DNA from: Eupeodes corollae
Taxonomy: Eukaryota; Arthropoda; Insecta; Diptera; Syrphidae
Assembly: GCF_945859685.1 (NCBI RefSeq)
Contig: NC_079147.1
Coordinates: forward strand, 60,666,946 to 60,730,945
Reading direction: 5' to 3'
DNA length: 64,000 nt
The notes beneath the pieces are model-generated. The model worked only from the letters and a program-made list of their open reading frames with translations. It did no database searches and was not told the origin of the DNA. The position numbers were made by a program, and so were the translations under genes. This document shows, piece after piece, positions 11,326 through 21,734 of the stretch (positions are counted from its first letter, which is position 1; the number at the start of each line of letters is the position of its first letter).

Positions 11326-12312
11326 TTAATAGCAGCCTGACTGTCAGAAAAGATGCGGATATCAGAAGTTGATATCACGTTTTGTCTTAGCCAGGAGAGA
11401 ACCTCTTTGATCGCTAAAATTTCCGCTTGCAATGATTAGGGAGGCGGAATGAGATGCTAAGATTAAGCTTTTCTAAATACACACCACTACCAACTCCCTC
11501 ATTTGTCTAGGATCCATCTGTATAAAAATGGATACCTGGAAGTTTTTCCCAAATAGAGGTTTAGGAATAGTGTAGTCTTTGTACTTTGGTATAGAACCAA
11601 AGAAGTTCAAAATGATGGAGTGCCACACAATGTTGTTGGTACATTGATATGAGGCGTTGAGACATGCCCCGCTTATGCAGAGACATGCAGTGCTTTGGAC
11701 CATTGGTACAAATTAGTGGTACACTTTTTATTGAAGGAGGTACAATAACTGGGATCTTGTATTTCCGTGTAAAAAGGACGAGGTCTGTTTTTTGAGGATT
11801 AATACTAAGTCCGCAGTGATCAGTGAATCTAGCGACCATATTGAGTGCTTTTGGAGAAGGTCTCTCAGCGTATTAGGATGTTGTCCTGTGACGGCGATAG
11901 AACCATCATCGGCATACGCAACCACTCTGTATCCTACCCTCTCAAGGGATATTAGTAGTTCGTTAACAACTATGTTCCACAGGAGAGGGGACAGAACATC
12001 ACATTGCGGAGTGCCTCTGCCAACAGACCTTTTTCTACAAAAATCCCCCATCTTAGAATTGATGATCCTGCTTTTAAGCATTAGATTAATCAACTCACAG
12101 AGTTAGTATTCGACGTTTAGAATCGTCATAGCAGAAGTCATGGCGGATGTATCAACGTTGTAGAAAGCGCCCTCGATATCCAGGAAGGACACCAAGGCTG
12201 TTTCTACCGATTTCCCTTTGCAGTATGCATGCTGAGACATTGATTGTCTCTTATCAATGCTGTTCCAGTATTTTGAGAATGAATGATGATAGGCTAACAG
12301 GTTTTGGACCTA
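11326..12312 (-). mobile_element. LINE L2, 5' part of the interrupted copy
   Basis: On the minus strand this reads RT then the start of RNase H. Landmarks are a worn SLSSF block near 12290, FLDIEGAF near 12180, GTPQCDVLSPLLWN near 12000 and YADDGSIAV near 11910. TDGS near 11509-11520 keeps the first RNase H Asp that the plus copy has lost. In-frame stops and a frameshift near 11830 are present. It continues at 9045-8460. The 5' end near 12312 borders the 5S-like segment. Confidence 0.82.
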
Positions 12313-12330
12313 AGGCCGCATGATTTGGTT

Positions 12331-12456
12331 GCCACATCAAACGGCCTAGTCACTGATAAAGCTTCGGTTCCCATCGATCACCGAAATCAAGCATCAGTGA
12401 GTGTGGTTAGTAGAAAGATGGGGGACCGTCACGAAACCTACCGCGTGCTGTTGTTC
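12331..12456 (+). ncRNA. 5S rRNA-like segment (pseudogene or 5S-derived SINE head)
   Basis: From about 12364 the sequence follows insect 5S rRNA closely: TCGGTTCCCATCGATCACCG, then AAATCAAGCA, GTGGTTAGTA, AGATGGGGGACCG, CCGCGTG and TGTTGTT in the right order and spacing. The box C region (GATGGGGGACCG) is kept and box A is diverged. The first 30-odd bases match poorly, so a working 5S gene is unlikely. A T-rich stretch follows at 12455-12490. It may be a single pseudogene or the head of a 5S-derived SINE. Confidence 0.65.
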
Positions 12457-14794
12457 TTTCTCTTCTGTCCTTCTGTCTTGTATTAATGTCTTGTGTTGTT
12501 ATCACCTTACATAGTCTAATTTCTCAAGGTGCTGTGTTCTCTACTCTATACATTTATGTGCTCTCAACTCTCTTTAAATGTCCTTACATATATTCAATTG
12601 ATATCATATGAAACTTCAAATGACAGGACAGGACTGGCACTTTTAATATTGAAAACACGAAATGAGGTTGAACAATTAATATTCCACGCTGACGCAAATT
12701 CCAATCAGCTTACCATCTGACACTGACATTTTAAAACTTTTTGACAAAATATTTCAACAATATTTTTTAGTATCAGTAACGCATAATTTCATCTTAAGAT
12801 GTCACAAATTATTCAACTTTGAATGAGATATAATCAAGAAAGAATAAGTCTTAGTTCATAACGATTAACCTATTATCATTCGTAATAGTGTCATATCAGT
12901 CAGTTTTCTATTTTGCCAATTTGTTGAAAAAGGTTGAATAAATTGTTTTTTCATACGTTTGGCAGAAATAATTTACTGTCAGAATATAAATTATATTGTA
13001 TATAACAGTAAAAAACATTTCAAAAATTGGCAGATGACGGACGTTTGAGAATTTAAACTTTCGTCTGACGTTATAATGAATCTTGTCATAAAAACAACCT
13101 TAATTTAAAACGATGTTTAGACATTTTAGACAATTGTTCACTCAAAGTTTTTATAATCTCCTGTACTTAGCCTAGCAACTTAACACATCTGAAATCTTAC
13201 ATTGAATAGCAGGGCGTCCCTCGCTGATATTATGAATCTACGTTATGCTTTTTTGACATCTCTCTTTTGCTTTTTTTCTGACACTTCTTTTTAGAATCCA
13301 TCCAACCATTTACTAAAGTACGTCGTAAACTAGACTCAACAAGGTTTTTAATTGTCAACCAACTTGACAGCTGACAGTTTAGAGCTTGTAAATATGCTAT
13401 CAGTCAACTTTCATTTTTCAAGAAGCTTAACTCAGAACGGCTACATTTTGTATAAACTGTTCCAAAATGTGTATCGTCTTTAGGACAAATTTCTAACTTA
13501 TATTTTTAAAACCAATCAAATGGCAATGCTGTATGTATTTAAATTACAACCATAACAAAATATAAGTAAAGTCGAAGAAATTACCATATACAACCAGAAA
13601 GTCCCAAATCAAGTATAAGAAGGGTAAGTTGTAAGAAACCTTGCCTAGGGACAACGACATAAGCGACATAAGAGATAAATATATATGCACATAGTCAGAC
13701 ATATAGGAATGATGATTGATTGATGATTTGCAGATGTCCACAAGATAGACTTGTGGGTTGAGCGGAGGAAGACCAACGATCGTCGTCGTTCGTCGTTCGT
13801 CGTCTTCGAAGTTGGATTGGAATTGGAATGAATCTGCATATCCGTTGATGGTTTGGTTATGTACATAATTCTGCCTATATCGACTTTTTTTCTTAAAGAA
13901 AGATACAACAATTGTATTGCAACTTTAAGTATTTTGTGTACAATGAACTGTTGTAACAAGTAACAAGTAAACTTCTCATTGTTAAGTACGATCAAGAATT
14001 TTTTCATTTTTTGTTTTCATTTTAAACAAGCAGTCAGGAAATAGACTTACAAAGACTTTATGAAATCGTGTTGAATCTTTTTTTGTCTTCTTATTTTTCA
14101 GTTTTGTTTATTCTACTTGAAGACTTGAAGATTGAAGTAAAGTTTTACACGTGATGTTAGGTGAATTGTAAATGAGACGTGATCTTTACAGCTACAGCCA
14201 AAAGAAATTAAAAAGAGAAGAACCTTAAGTTTGGGACGTCAATTTGGTCTCCAAGTGATGATTTATGCTTGCACAAAATTAATTTAATTAAAGTAATAAT
14301 CAAATTTCTTTTAAATTTTAAGCATTTGTGCTCAGCTTGTTTTGAATGTATACAGAAGATATGAATTCAGCAAGTGCCTCATGAATGATATTTAAGCTGC
14401 ATGACATCAACTTGTGATGATATTTCTGTTCAGTAAAATTTGTCAATTCGGTTCATCATGCATTTCTCCAAATTGTTTGAAATTTGAAATAGTTTCGAAA
14501 TAGTACCTAGATTCTAATGTTTAACGATTTACCTCGAAAATAAGTCCATCTTCAAAAGTATAAATGCAAATTAATTTCTCAAAAAACTTTGCTTTTTTAT
14601 ATTCTTCGAAAATCGTTAGAGCCGTTCTGAGTTATCTAATTAAAAAAAATGAAATTTTTCATCAAATATTATTTAGACAACATAAGAGCTTGTTCAGTAG
14701 TTTCGAGAAAACTTAAAGACAAAATAACAGTTCTATGGAGGGTACTCTTCTGGAGCAATACAAACAAAATATTTGTTAAATTAAAAGAAGCTTA
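12457..14794. other. No recognisable gene
   Basis: AT-rich sequence. A GC-richer patch at 13770-13830 holds repeated CGTCGTT units. The longer open frames show no domain or family resemblance. Confidence 0.5.
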
Positions 14795-15742
14795 GTTAAG
14801 AAACGAGAGTTGCTCACGAGCTCTATGAGAAAAAGAGAAGACAGGAACACCGACTTCTCAAAAGGATAAGGAGCGAGCATGAGATGCGTGCGGTTGAAAA
14901 TATTGAGAGTTTCGGAAGCAGAAATGAAGTTCGAAAGTTTTATAAGCAGATGAAACTAAATCTACAAGTACATTAACCTTGAACTGAAAAGGGTGGAAAG
15001 AGGAATGTTGAAACATCATAATGGGATCGCAGTCAAAGCTGAGGATATGGAAAGATCACTTCTGCAGACTTTAAAAAGGCGATAACGAACCGAATACATA
15101 ATTTTCTTTGATAGGTTCTTATCACTGTGGTTTTTGAATAGGAAAGTCCTTAGTTGATCATGATCAAATATTTACATAATGGCAGATTATGGAAAAAACC
15201 CAACATCATCAAATTGACACCATCTCTTCATCGATTTTCTAAGTTTGGCATCCCTGTCTTGTGCTTCCTTAACACCTTACAGAGCTCCCACGTCAACACT
15301 GGAGTCACTATTTTTCAAACGTCTGTCCAAATCCTCGCAGATACTGAAAACATTGACATAATCGAAAGAACTCAGAGTGATATCAATGAGGCTTTTGTGA
15401 ATATTGATGCGGCAGAGACGGCAAAAATAGGTTAAGTTGTCAATGAGGGCAAAACGATGTTCATACGTGATGTCATCAAGAAATGACCTACAAAAATCAC
15501 TTCCCCGTCAAAATGTCACAATTGCCAGACGTAACTTTAATTTAGTTAAGGACTTTTTCTATCTGGGCTCCGATATGAATGCAGAAAACAGCACCAACGC
15601 TGAGAATGAAGAATTACTTGCTGTTTCTTTAGGTAGTAAGGACGGAGATATCTCTAGGTAAGGGCAAAACTAGAAAAGTCTGTTTGGTGAGGCACTAGCC
15701 AACGCATGATTGTGTTGCGACCTTATGTAGGTAAGTAAATAA
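14795..15742 (+). mobile_element. RTE-like LINE fragment (L3-A)
   Basis: This plus-strand relic has the endonuclease-RT linker (14810-15090, ending in a block like MLRIWKDHF), then jumps to the second half of the RT (15160-15680) and ends in a worn TAAG-type tail near 15730-15742. The catalytic YADD is replaced by DTEN at about 15340. The region from QSSHVNTRG to VKDFFYLGS is colinear with 32200-33000 on the other strand. Stops at 15435 and later confirm decay. Confidence 0.75.
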
Positions 15743-15829
15743 GAAACAACATTTTAGAGAAAATGTCAAACAAAAATTCAAGACGAAAAAGTTTGCTACT
15801 GTCATTTTTGATCATGCAAATTTAAAACA

Positions 15830-16780
15830 TACCTAGGTTAAGTTAGGTTGATGAGCTGGCGATAAATGAAGCTATCGCCACACTTAGATCAATGTAGACC
15901 CATTGTGTGTGATTAAGCCAGTGATAATTATGGGTTATCTTGTTCTAGCCTTTAAGATACTTAGATCAAGCCTAATAACCTGCTTCTTGCAGAGTTCTTC
16001 AAGATTATTGAAGAAGCGTAGGCCTTTAAATGTATTTCTAGTTTGGCAAAGTGCTGGCAGTGAGTGGCATAGAAAGCAGAATGTGCCTTCTTATTCTTCC
16101 TCATTTCTGCATCTTTTGCACATGTACTTATCCTCGCCAGTTCATAAGCTCTTCAGGTACATCGCAGAGTCTAATGTAATGCTGTGAGCTTAGAACCGAA
16201 AGTGCTAGCCGACCGTAATTTACAAGCTTTGGTTTGATAGTTGTGGTAGACATCGATTTTGATGCTGTTTGGCTATGCTATTAAAATCATTGAGACCTGT
16301 TTTGCAGCGTATGTCACTGCCAATAGCTCAGCTTAAAAGACTCTACTTAGATCGAGAAGTCTTCAGTTGTTGGCAAAATTGTAAGTCTCATAGAAAAAAC
16401 CAGCTCTTACTCCAGCACCCTTTTCCGAACCGTCATTCAGTATATATGGACATTGAACACACAATCGTTCCTGTCAGAATGGTATTAAGATTCTTGTTGA
16501 AGTGTAGAGAGGGTATCGTGTATACTCTGTGCTTACATTATATGCATTTCCATAGAATCTGTCCGATGTATCTGGTTTTCTAGCAACTGGTTTGCCCCGG
16601 ACGTAAGCAGTTTTCTTTACATATAGGTAAAGACTTGAAACATTGAGTACTGCTTCCTTTCCTACAGTAGGAGTGGCCCTCATTGCTTCAGTGATACCTA
16701 TTAATGCCATTCTCTGTACCCCCGTAGTTGTTTGTAGGTTTTTAACTTTCTCTAATTCATTCCACCGTGGTGTGATACCT
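15830..16780 (-). mobile_element. L2-related LINE fragment: RT end, RNase H, zinc knuckle
   Basis: On the minus strand this reads an RT thumb block (QRMALIGITEAMRATPT near 16710), then RNase H with DGSEKGAGV near 16430 and AELLAVTYAA near 16330. A knuckle block CKRCRNEEE...FCFLCHSLPALC follows near 16130-16040, then the 3' end with an AACCT-like tail. Frames change at least three times. It differs enough from L2 to be a separate family of the same type. Confidence 0.72.
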
Positions 16781-16809
16781 GTGGCATGATGGGTAGTACA
16801 TTAGAATGT
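16781..16809 (+). mobile_element. tRNA-derived SINE head, interrupted
   Basis: The 29 bases beginning GTGGCATGATGGGTAGTA match the SINE head at 20175-20203, including the box A-like TGGCATGATGG. The SINE stops here and an L1 LINE begins at the same internal position as at 20204. Confidence 0.65.
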
Positions 16810-17578
16810 TCTTGTTAGATCAGTTTTTATATTTCGACAGACAGATACATAAATGCTGCTCTGACTAGGGCCAGAGGAGCCTTCGCTCTGACGAAACGGC
16901 TGTCTTACAACAGTCGGCTTGACCCCAGAGTGAAGGTAATTTGCTTCATGGTCCTCATATGGCCGATGATCGTTTATGGTTGTCCTGGTTAAACTTTGCC
17001 CCTTTCCAGATGAAGAAGTTTTGGGTGTTCGAGCGCCAGTGCTTACCACACTGTACAGGCTTATATCGAACAGCCGAATCTTCTTACGTGCATTACTATT
17101 CCAACGAGGTCCTACACAACGGGTCTCCAATCAACAGAATTGACAATTTCGTGATAAAACTCGTCCGAGGTCACATTGCAAGAGCTATGTCTTCGACCAA
17201 CAATTTAATTTTCGGGGCGTTCTATCCGAACGATGAGTATTTTGAGAGTGCACGCTTGAGGGACTTCATTCCACCAGAGGCATTCCTCTTTTTAGACAGA
17301 TGTGGTCTGGTACAGAATAGATTGGCAGTTCCGCTAATCTACCATGTCAGACGACGAAACGTGAATAGGCAACTCTTGCACAATCGGGACGCCATGGCAC
17401 AAGGCAGAGCAGAGCTCCTTCGGTTCAGTAGGGCTGTGTCTGAACAGGACCGAACTGATAGGGTGAAGCAGGAGAACCAATTGTGGTGGCTTTAATCGGC
17501 ACTTTATAGTCTGTAGTCGGGATGGGCTTTTAAGCCTTGGCCGGCTTTCATAGTTGTTTTATTGTTTAAGGTTTTAAG
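16810..17578 (+). mobile_element. LINE L1 copy, heavily truncated
   Basis: This carries the last RT segment (from LDQYLYFDRHI) and the C-terminal region of L1, aligned with 22570-23300. The longest frame is 16941-17495, with blocks RTAESSYVHYYSNEV and IDNFVIKLVRGH. Frame breaks lie upstream. The A-rich 3' UTR is mostly missing. It sits between a SINE head (16781-16809) and a SINE body piece (17579-17600). Confidence 0.82.
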
Positions 17579-17609
17579 TTTTGTCATGAAAAGTGCTTTC
17601 ATGACAAAA
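17579..17609. repeat. Short palindrome in SINE body sequence
   Basis: TTTTGTCATGAAA and its reverse complement TTTCATGACAAAA are separated by five bases (AGTGC). The left arm and loop match the SINE body. The right arm may be an inverted copy made during rearrangement. Confidence 0.7.
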
Positions 17610-18127
17610 ATGCAAAGGCGGACGGCAATAGTAATGCAGACATATTTGAACCTTCTAATCTGGGAACTATGAGATCAGGAATGTTACACAAAAAAGCTTC
17701 GTCTGGGTTATGATTTTAAAGATAAAATCAAACTGGTTGTCTATCAGTGCTTAGGCATGAAGGGACCACCAGTACGTAGGCAACATCGTCATTGCCTTCA
17801 TAGGCATCTGGTCCTTTGTTTTTCATTTCTTATGTTTCAACATTCCTGATGCCAAAACGGAATAAGAAACCGGCATTCGAAGAGCCCCTATTTTTCTTGT
17901 TAATCTTTCGAAAGCTTCACACCAGCCCTGTCGTTCATTTCTAACTTTAGCAGTTCTCTAACTAATTCCCTGCCAAACTCGCCTGCAAACTTGATTACAA
18001 TATACCTCCTCAGGGTTTTAATAAAAGTTTCACACCGCCAGGATATTCCTATGTCATCAATGCGTTGCTCTGGGAGATAGCATCATCCCTTTTTTTGGCA
18101 AACGATCAATGATAGGTGCAGTTAACC
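17610..18127. other. Unidentified insert between SINE pieces
   Basis: About 520 bases lie between a SINE body piece ending near 17600 and the SINE 3' part starting at 18128. On the minus strand, 18070-17925 is open for about 46 codons, but I do not recognise it. It could be an unclassified transposon fragment. Confidence 0.35.
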
Positions 18128-18206
18128 GTAGGTCCCCTCCATCCCTGACAACAGTACTCGCACTTAGGAATGGTTGAGAGTTGTAAGTCACTAGGTCATA
18201 GTTCTC
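18128..18206 (+). mobile_element. SINE 3' body fragment
   Basis: GTAGGTCCC, CCATCCCTGACAACAGTACT and GAATGGTTGAGAGTTGTAAG followed by TCACTAGG match the 3' body at 23995-24060 and 26250-26330. The head is absent here and probably lies at 16781. Confidence 0.75.
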
Positions 18207-20171
18207 AAGATGAGCGTTTCATACCTGCGCTGCTCTAGAAGATTGCAGTTTTTCCTTTTTTGGCTTAAGCTCTTTTGTCAGTCGTTTCCTGAGATCTATT
18301 GTGCTTAAATAGCCTGAAGTTTATTGAAGATCTCACTTAATTTTATCAAGAGTGAAGGGCCCTCTACTGAGCTGGGTTTTGAGAAGAACACCTGAAGCTT
18401 TTGAGAATTATGAAAACGCTGACACCACCGAACTGAACATTGTTGATCCCGTATCTACGATTAAACCGTTTTGCTGTAGGTTGAAGAATTAATAATGGAT
18501 TGGTCTGATACTACAATATTTAACATGAATTCGTTGCTTAAATGGACATCAGTTCAACTTCACAATAAATAGTCCTTAGAACGAAAGAAGCACTCCAAGA
18601 TATTCACCAACTAAATTTTGTAAAATTTGAAAATAACGCTCAACATTTCTCCACAAATGTAGTACAATAATTTCAATGCCCTTTAAAGTGTTAGAAACTT
18701 ATTTGACAATTTCTTTTGGATTTTTATTTATTCTACCTCTAGATTATGATTACATTTAACATTAACATTAAGGCCATGACATAATTTGAGAAATCAAATT
18801 AATTTAATGAATTTTAGGACAATTTTCTATGCTTTGCTTCATTTTCAAATTCTCAGTCTCTTAAGAAAATTCCTCTTTTTAACTTCATCAAAGAAAAAGA
18901 TTTAATTAAAAGATTAATGGTATTTTATTTTCATATTATTTTTCAGAAAACCGCACTTGCTTTGACAAAGAAATCCTAACTACTCATCCAAGACCAAAGG
19001 ACCTTCAGAAATAATAATGTCAACAATCGTCCCAATTACTTAATTGCAATCAAATATTTATTCAAATTCGTTTTTTCGAATATAATCAAATTTTAACATG
19101 CAAATAAATGTTTTGAGGCTATTGTCGCACCGCCAATGTCGTTATCGTCGTCGTGTCGTTATCCTTCGCAAAACGAATAGCTTCACTTGAAGGTTTCAAA
19201 AAATAAAAAAGAACTCAAACAATTTTACCTTTTTTCGTATAGAAGAAACCTAATTCCAAGTTTACAGGTTGCTTCAATTGAAAATAGAAATTAAAGTTAA
19301 AAAACAAACAATTTCAAGTGGATTATCGATACACGACCACCCAGCGAGTATATCCTTCCGACCAACTAACTGAAGAGAAGACCGACCAAGCCGCGATAAA
19401 GAAGTGAAGTGGAAAAAAAGGCAAGTCCTCCTATATGCAAATCAGAAAGTACCTATACCAATGTTAGAAAAAGTAACATGGATGAGTTTGAGTATTTACT
19501 ATATTTGCGGGAATAGTAAGCTCCTTGTGCTCATTTAACGTTCCGTGATTGATTTAAATCCAAATCGTTAGAAAGCGAATATAAAGTGTTGAAAAATAGA
19601 ATTAAAACAAACAAGAGAAAAACGGCTATAAGGCTCTTCTTCAATTTAAGGATAAAGGAAAAGTGAACAAGTGAAGTTGTTGTTGTTGGTATTGAACGAA
19701 AACATCCTTTTATAGTAAAAGTTTCAAATTGAGAACGAAATTCAATCCTTGATGTTTTTATATTCGAAAACAAGTTGCAGTACAAAGAGGTAAGTTAATA
19801 TGTAATTACTTATTTTGTTAATTTCGAAGTACATTTTTGGAATATACAGGGAAAAATTTAGGGCATTTCCCGACCCCGCATGCTTGATATGAAATATGCG
19901 AGGATTTTAATTATGGTATTCGTGATTATAGTAGATGAAGGATTGAACTAGTATTGAGGTTAAGTTAATTAGAACGAGTATTACAGGGTTTTCCAGCAAG
20001 AGGTTTCATATCGAATAGCCCGATATTTCGGCAACTGTTTCCGTAAATCTGTTTATTTGAAAACGTTAAATACTAACTTTAGTTGATAATTATGAAAAGG
20101 GTTATCTAATTCTTAATAAAATATATCTTATTCTAATTTAAACAATCGTACAGCAATTACTTTTATTAGTA
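18207..20171. other. No recognisable coding gene; possible noncoding exon inside
   Basis: AT-rich sequence with a GTC/CGT-rich patch at 19130-19170. No protein homology seen. The portion 19321-19793 is described separately. Confidence 0.4.
19321..19793 (+). other. Possible noncoding 5' exon ending in a splice donor
   Basis: The stretch is purine-rich with repeated GTGAA and AACAAG words, as in many insect 5' UTRs. It has no long open frame on the plus strand and ends at CAAAGAG|GTAAGTTAAT, a strong donor match at 19792-19798. This is inference from composition and one splice signal. Confidence 0.22.
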
Positions 20172-20203
20172 CCCGTGGCATGATGGTTAGTGCGTTAAAC
20201 TGT
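20172..20203 (+). mobile_element. tRNA-derived SINE, 5' part
   Basis: CCCGTGGCATGATGGTTAGT with the following GCGTTAAACTGT is a tRNA-like head with a box A-like segment. The rest of the same SINE resumes at 23824, after the L1 insertion. Confidence 0.8.
20190..20203. repeat. Target-site duplication of the L1 insertion, left
   Basis: GTGCGTTAAACTGT is repeated exactly at 23810-23823, after the L1 A-tail. It may extend one A to the left. Confidence 0.9.
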
Positions 20204-20342
20204 AAGAAATGAAGCAAAAAGAGGCCAGCCAAAAAGCCAGCCAAAGGTCAACTAACAGGGCTGCAAAGTCAGATAAAGGAGCAAGGCAAAAGGGTAGATT
20301 ATCTCTACTCTCTGTTGCCTGCCTGGCGCAATTTAGACCATA

Positions 20343-21143
20343 ATGGGCGCGCTGCCGGAGACGCGCCTTAAAGTCCTAGCTGTGAATGTAAATTCACTGA
20401 TAAGGATTGAACGAAGAGCCAATATGTTCCAATTGTTGAAAAACTACAGTCCTGATGTGTTTATGGCTAGCGAAACTAAGCTAAGCCACAAACACAAATT
20501 GACTCATAAAAATTACAATATCGTAAGAAGACTCCACTCAAGGGGGCGGTGTCGCTCTCCTTATACGAAAAGGCATTAATTATAAAGTCATATACAACAA
20601 TGAATTGCGAAAGCTCAAGACGCTAGAAGTTTGCGTTGTATGCATCTCTCTCACTCAAGGGAAGCGGATGTATATGATTGCGGCTTATGCGGCTGGAGCT
20701 CCGCAGGTCACTTTGCATCAGAACTCGAGATTCTTTTTAGGGAACTGAAACTGAGCTTGGAAGAAAACTATTTCATCTTGGCCGGTGATTTGAACGCAAA
20801 ACATGAAGATTGGGGAAATCAACATAGTATTCCGAGACGTAATCATCTTTGTAATTTGATGAATCTTTACAGCGTTGAATATGGCGTCGACCTGCTGGCT
20901 ACTAAAAAACCATCGTATCCAAGAAGCGGCTCCTTTCTGGATCTTTTGCTGTACGACACCAGACTGACAGTAAGAGACAAAGTGGGTAATCACCCTCGAA
21001 ACTGCTTACAGACAGTCGAGTACGACAGTGATCACTGCGGACTGGCTGCTGGAATGCAGATTCCGAACGAACGCGTAGAGTTGGAGGAATACGTTGCAAC
21101 GCACTCTTACAATTACAGTAAGATCCTTTCACCAACGCCTTAG
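20343..21143 (+). pseudogene. L1 endonuclease domain
   Basis: The N-terminal part (20343-20579) has LAVNVNSL and ASETKL with the catalytic Glu. After a frame change near 20560-20630, the C-terminal part (to 21143) has LAGDLNAKHEDWGN and the terminal SDH motif in YDSDHCG. This is an APE-type endonuclease that would nick the target. All main catalytic blocks are present, but frameshifts near 20560 and 20700 make it inactive. Confidence 0.85.
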
Positions 21144-21226
21144 CGAGAGAACTTCGTTCGAGTGACATAGCCCCACCAAACAACAGAAACCTGACAAATA
21201 CAGAAATTGACCAACATTTACAACAG

Positions 21227-21727
21227 ATGGACCAAACAATAAAACGAACAATGGAAAGGACAATTCCAAAGTACAAAGAACGGGACCAAATGGATGCTTA
21301 CAGAAACGCGACTATTGACGCACTACGTAGGCACAAGAGTGGCTTACTGACAAGACTCAAAAACTTGTACAGACGACTTACAGACCCACACGACTTGGAG
21401 GTTAGGACACTGAAGTCGTCAATAAAAAATGTCAATCTGTTGATTAAGGAGAACTACAGGTTATCAATTAACAAGTACTGGGACCGCAAGATCCGGTCAG
21501 TTAATTCGAGTGACCCTGGTATGTTCACCAAAATCAATAAGATATTCAGGAAAAAAAACGACAATGACCTTTCGTGTCTTAAACTCCAAAGAACCGAAGA
21601 GAACAGAGACGTACTCAGGACAGCGCAAATAGATCCAGAAGAAGCCATCTTTGACGATGACTTTAATATTATTGAAGATCCGAAGGAAAAAGTGGAGGCG
21701 GTGGGAGCTGCTTTCCAGCAAGTGTAG
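21227..21727 (+). pseudogene. L1 linker between endonuclease and RT
   Basis: This is a 166-codon frame, mostly charged and helical in character, with MERTIPKYKERDQMDAYRN near the start and a region ending VEAVGAAFQQV. In LINEs this segment joins the endonuclease to the RT fingers. It is terminated by a stop just where the RT should be entered. Confidence 0.65.
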
Positions 21728-21734
21728 TAGGTGA

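Noticed and set aside
16269..16583. Plus-strand 104-codon open frame
   Set aside because: It is the antisense of the L2-related RNase H relic read on the minus strand.
20172..20203. Possible tRNA gene at the SINE heads
   Set aside because: Box A-like and box B sequences exist, but no cloverleaf can be closed and the same head recurs with a SINE body. These are tRNA-derived SINEs.
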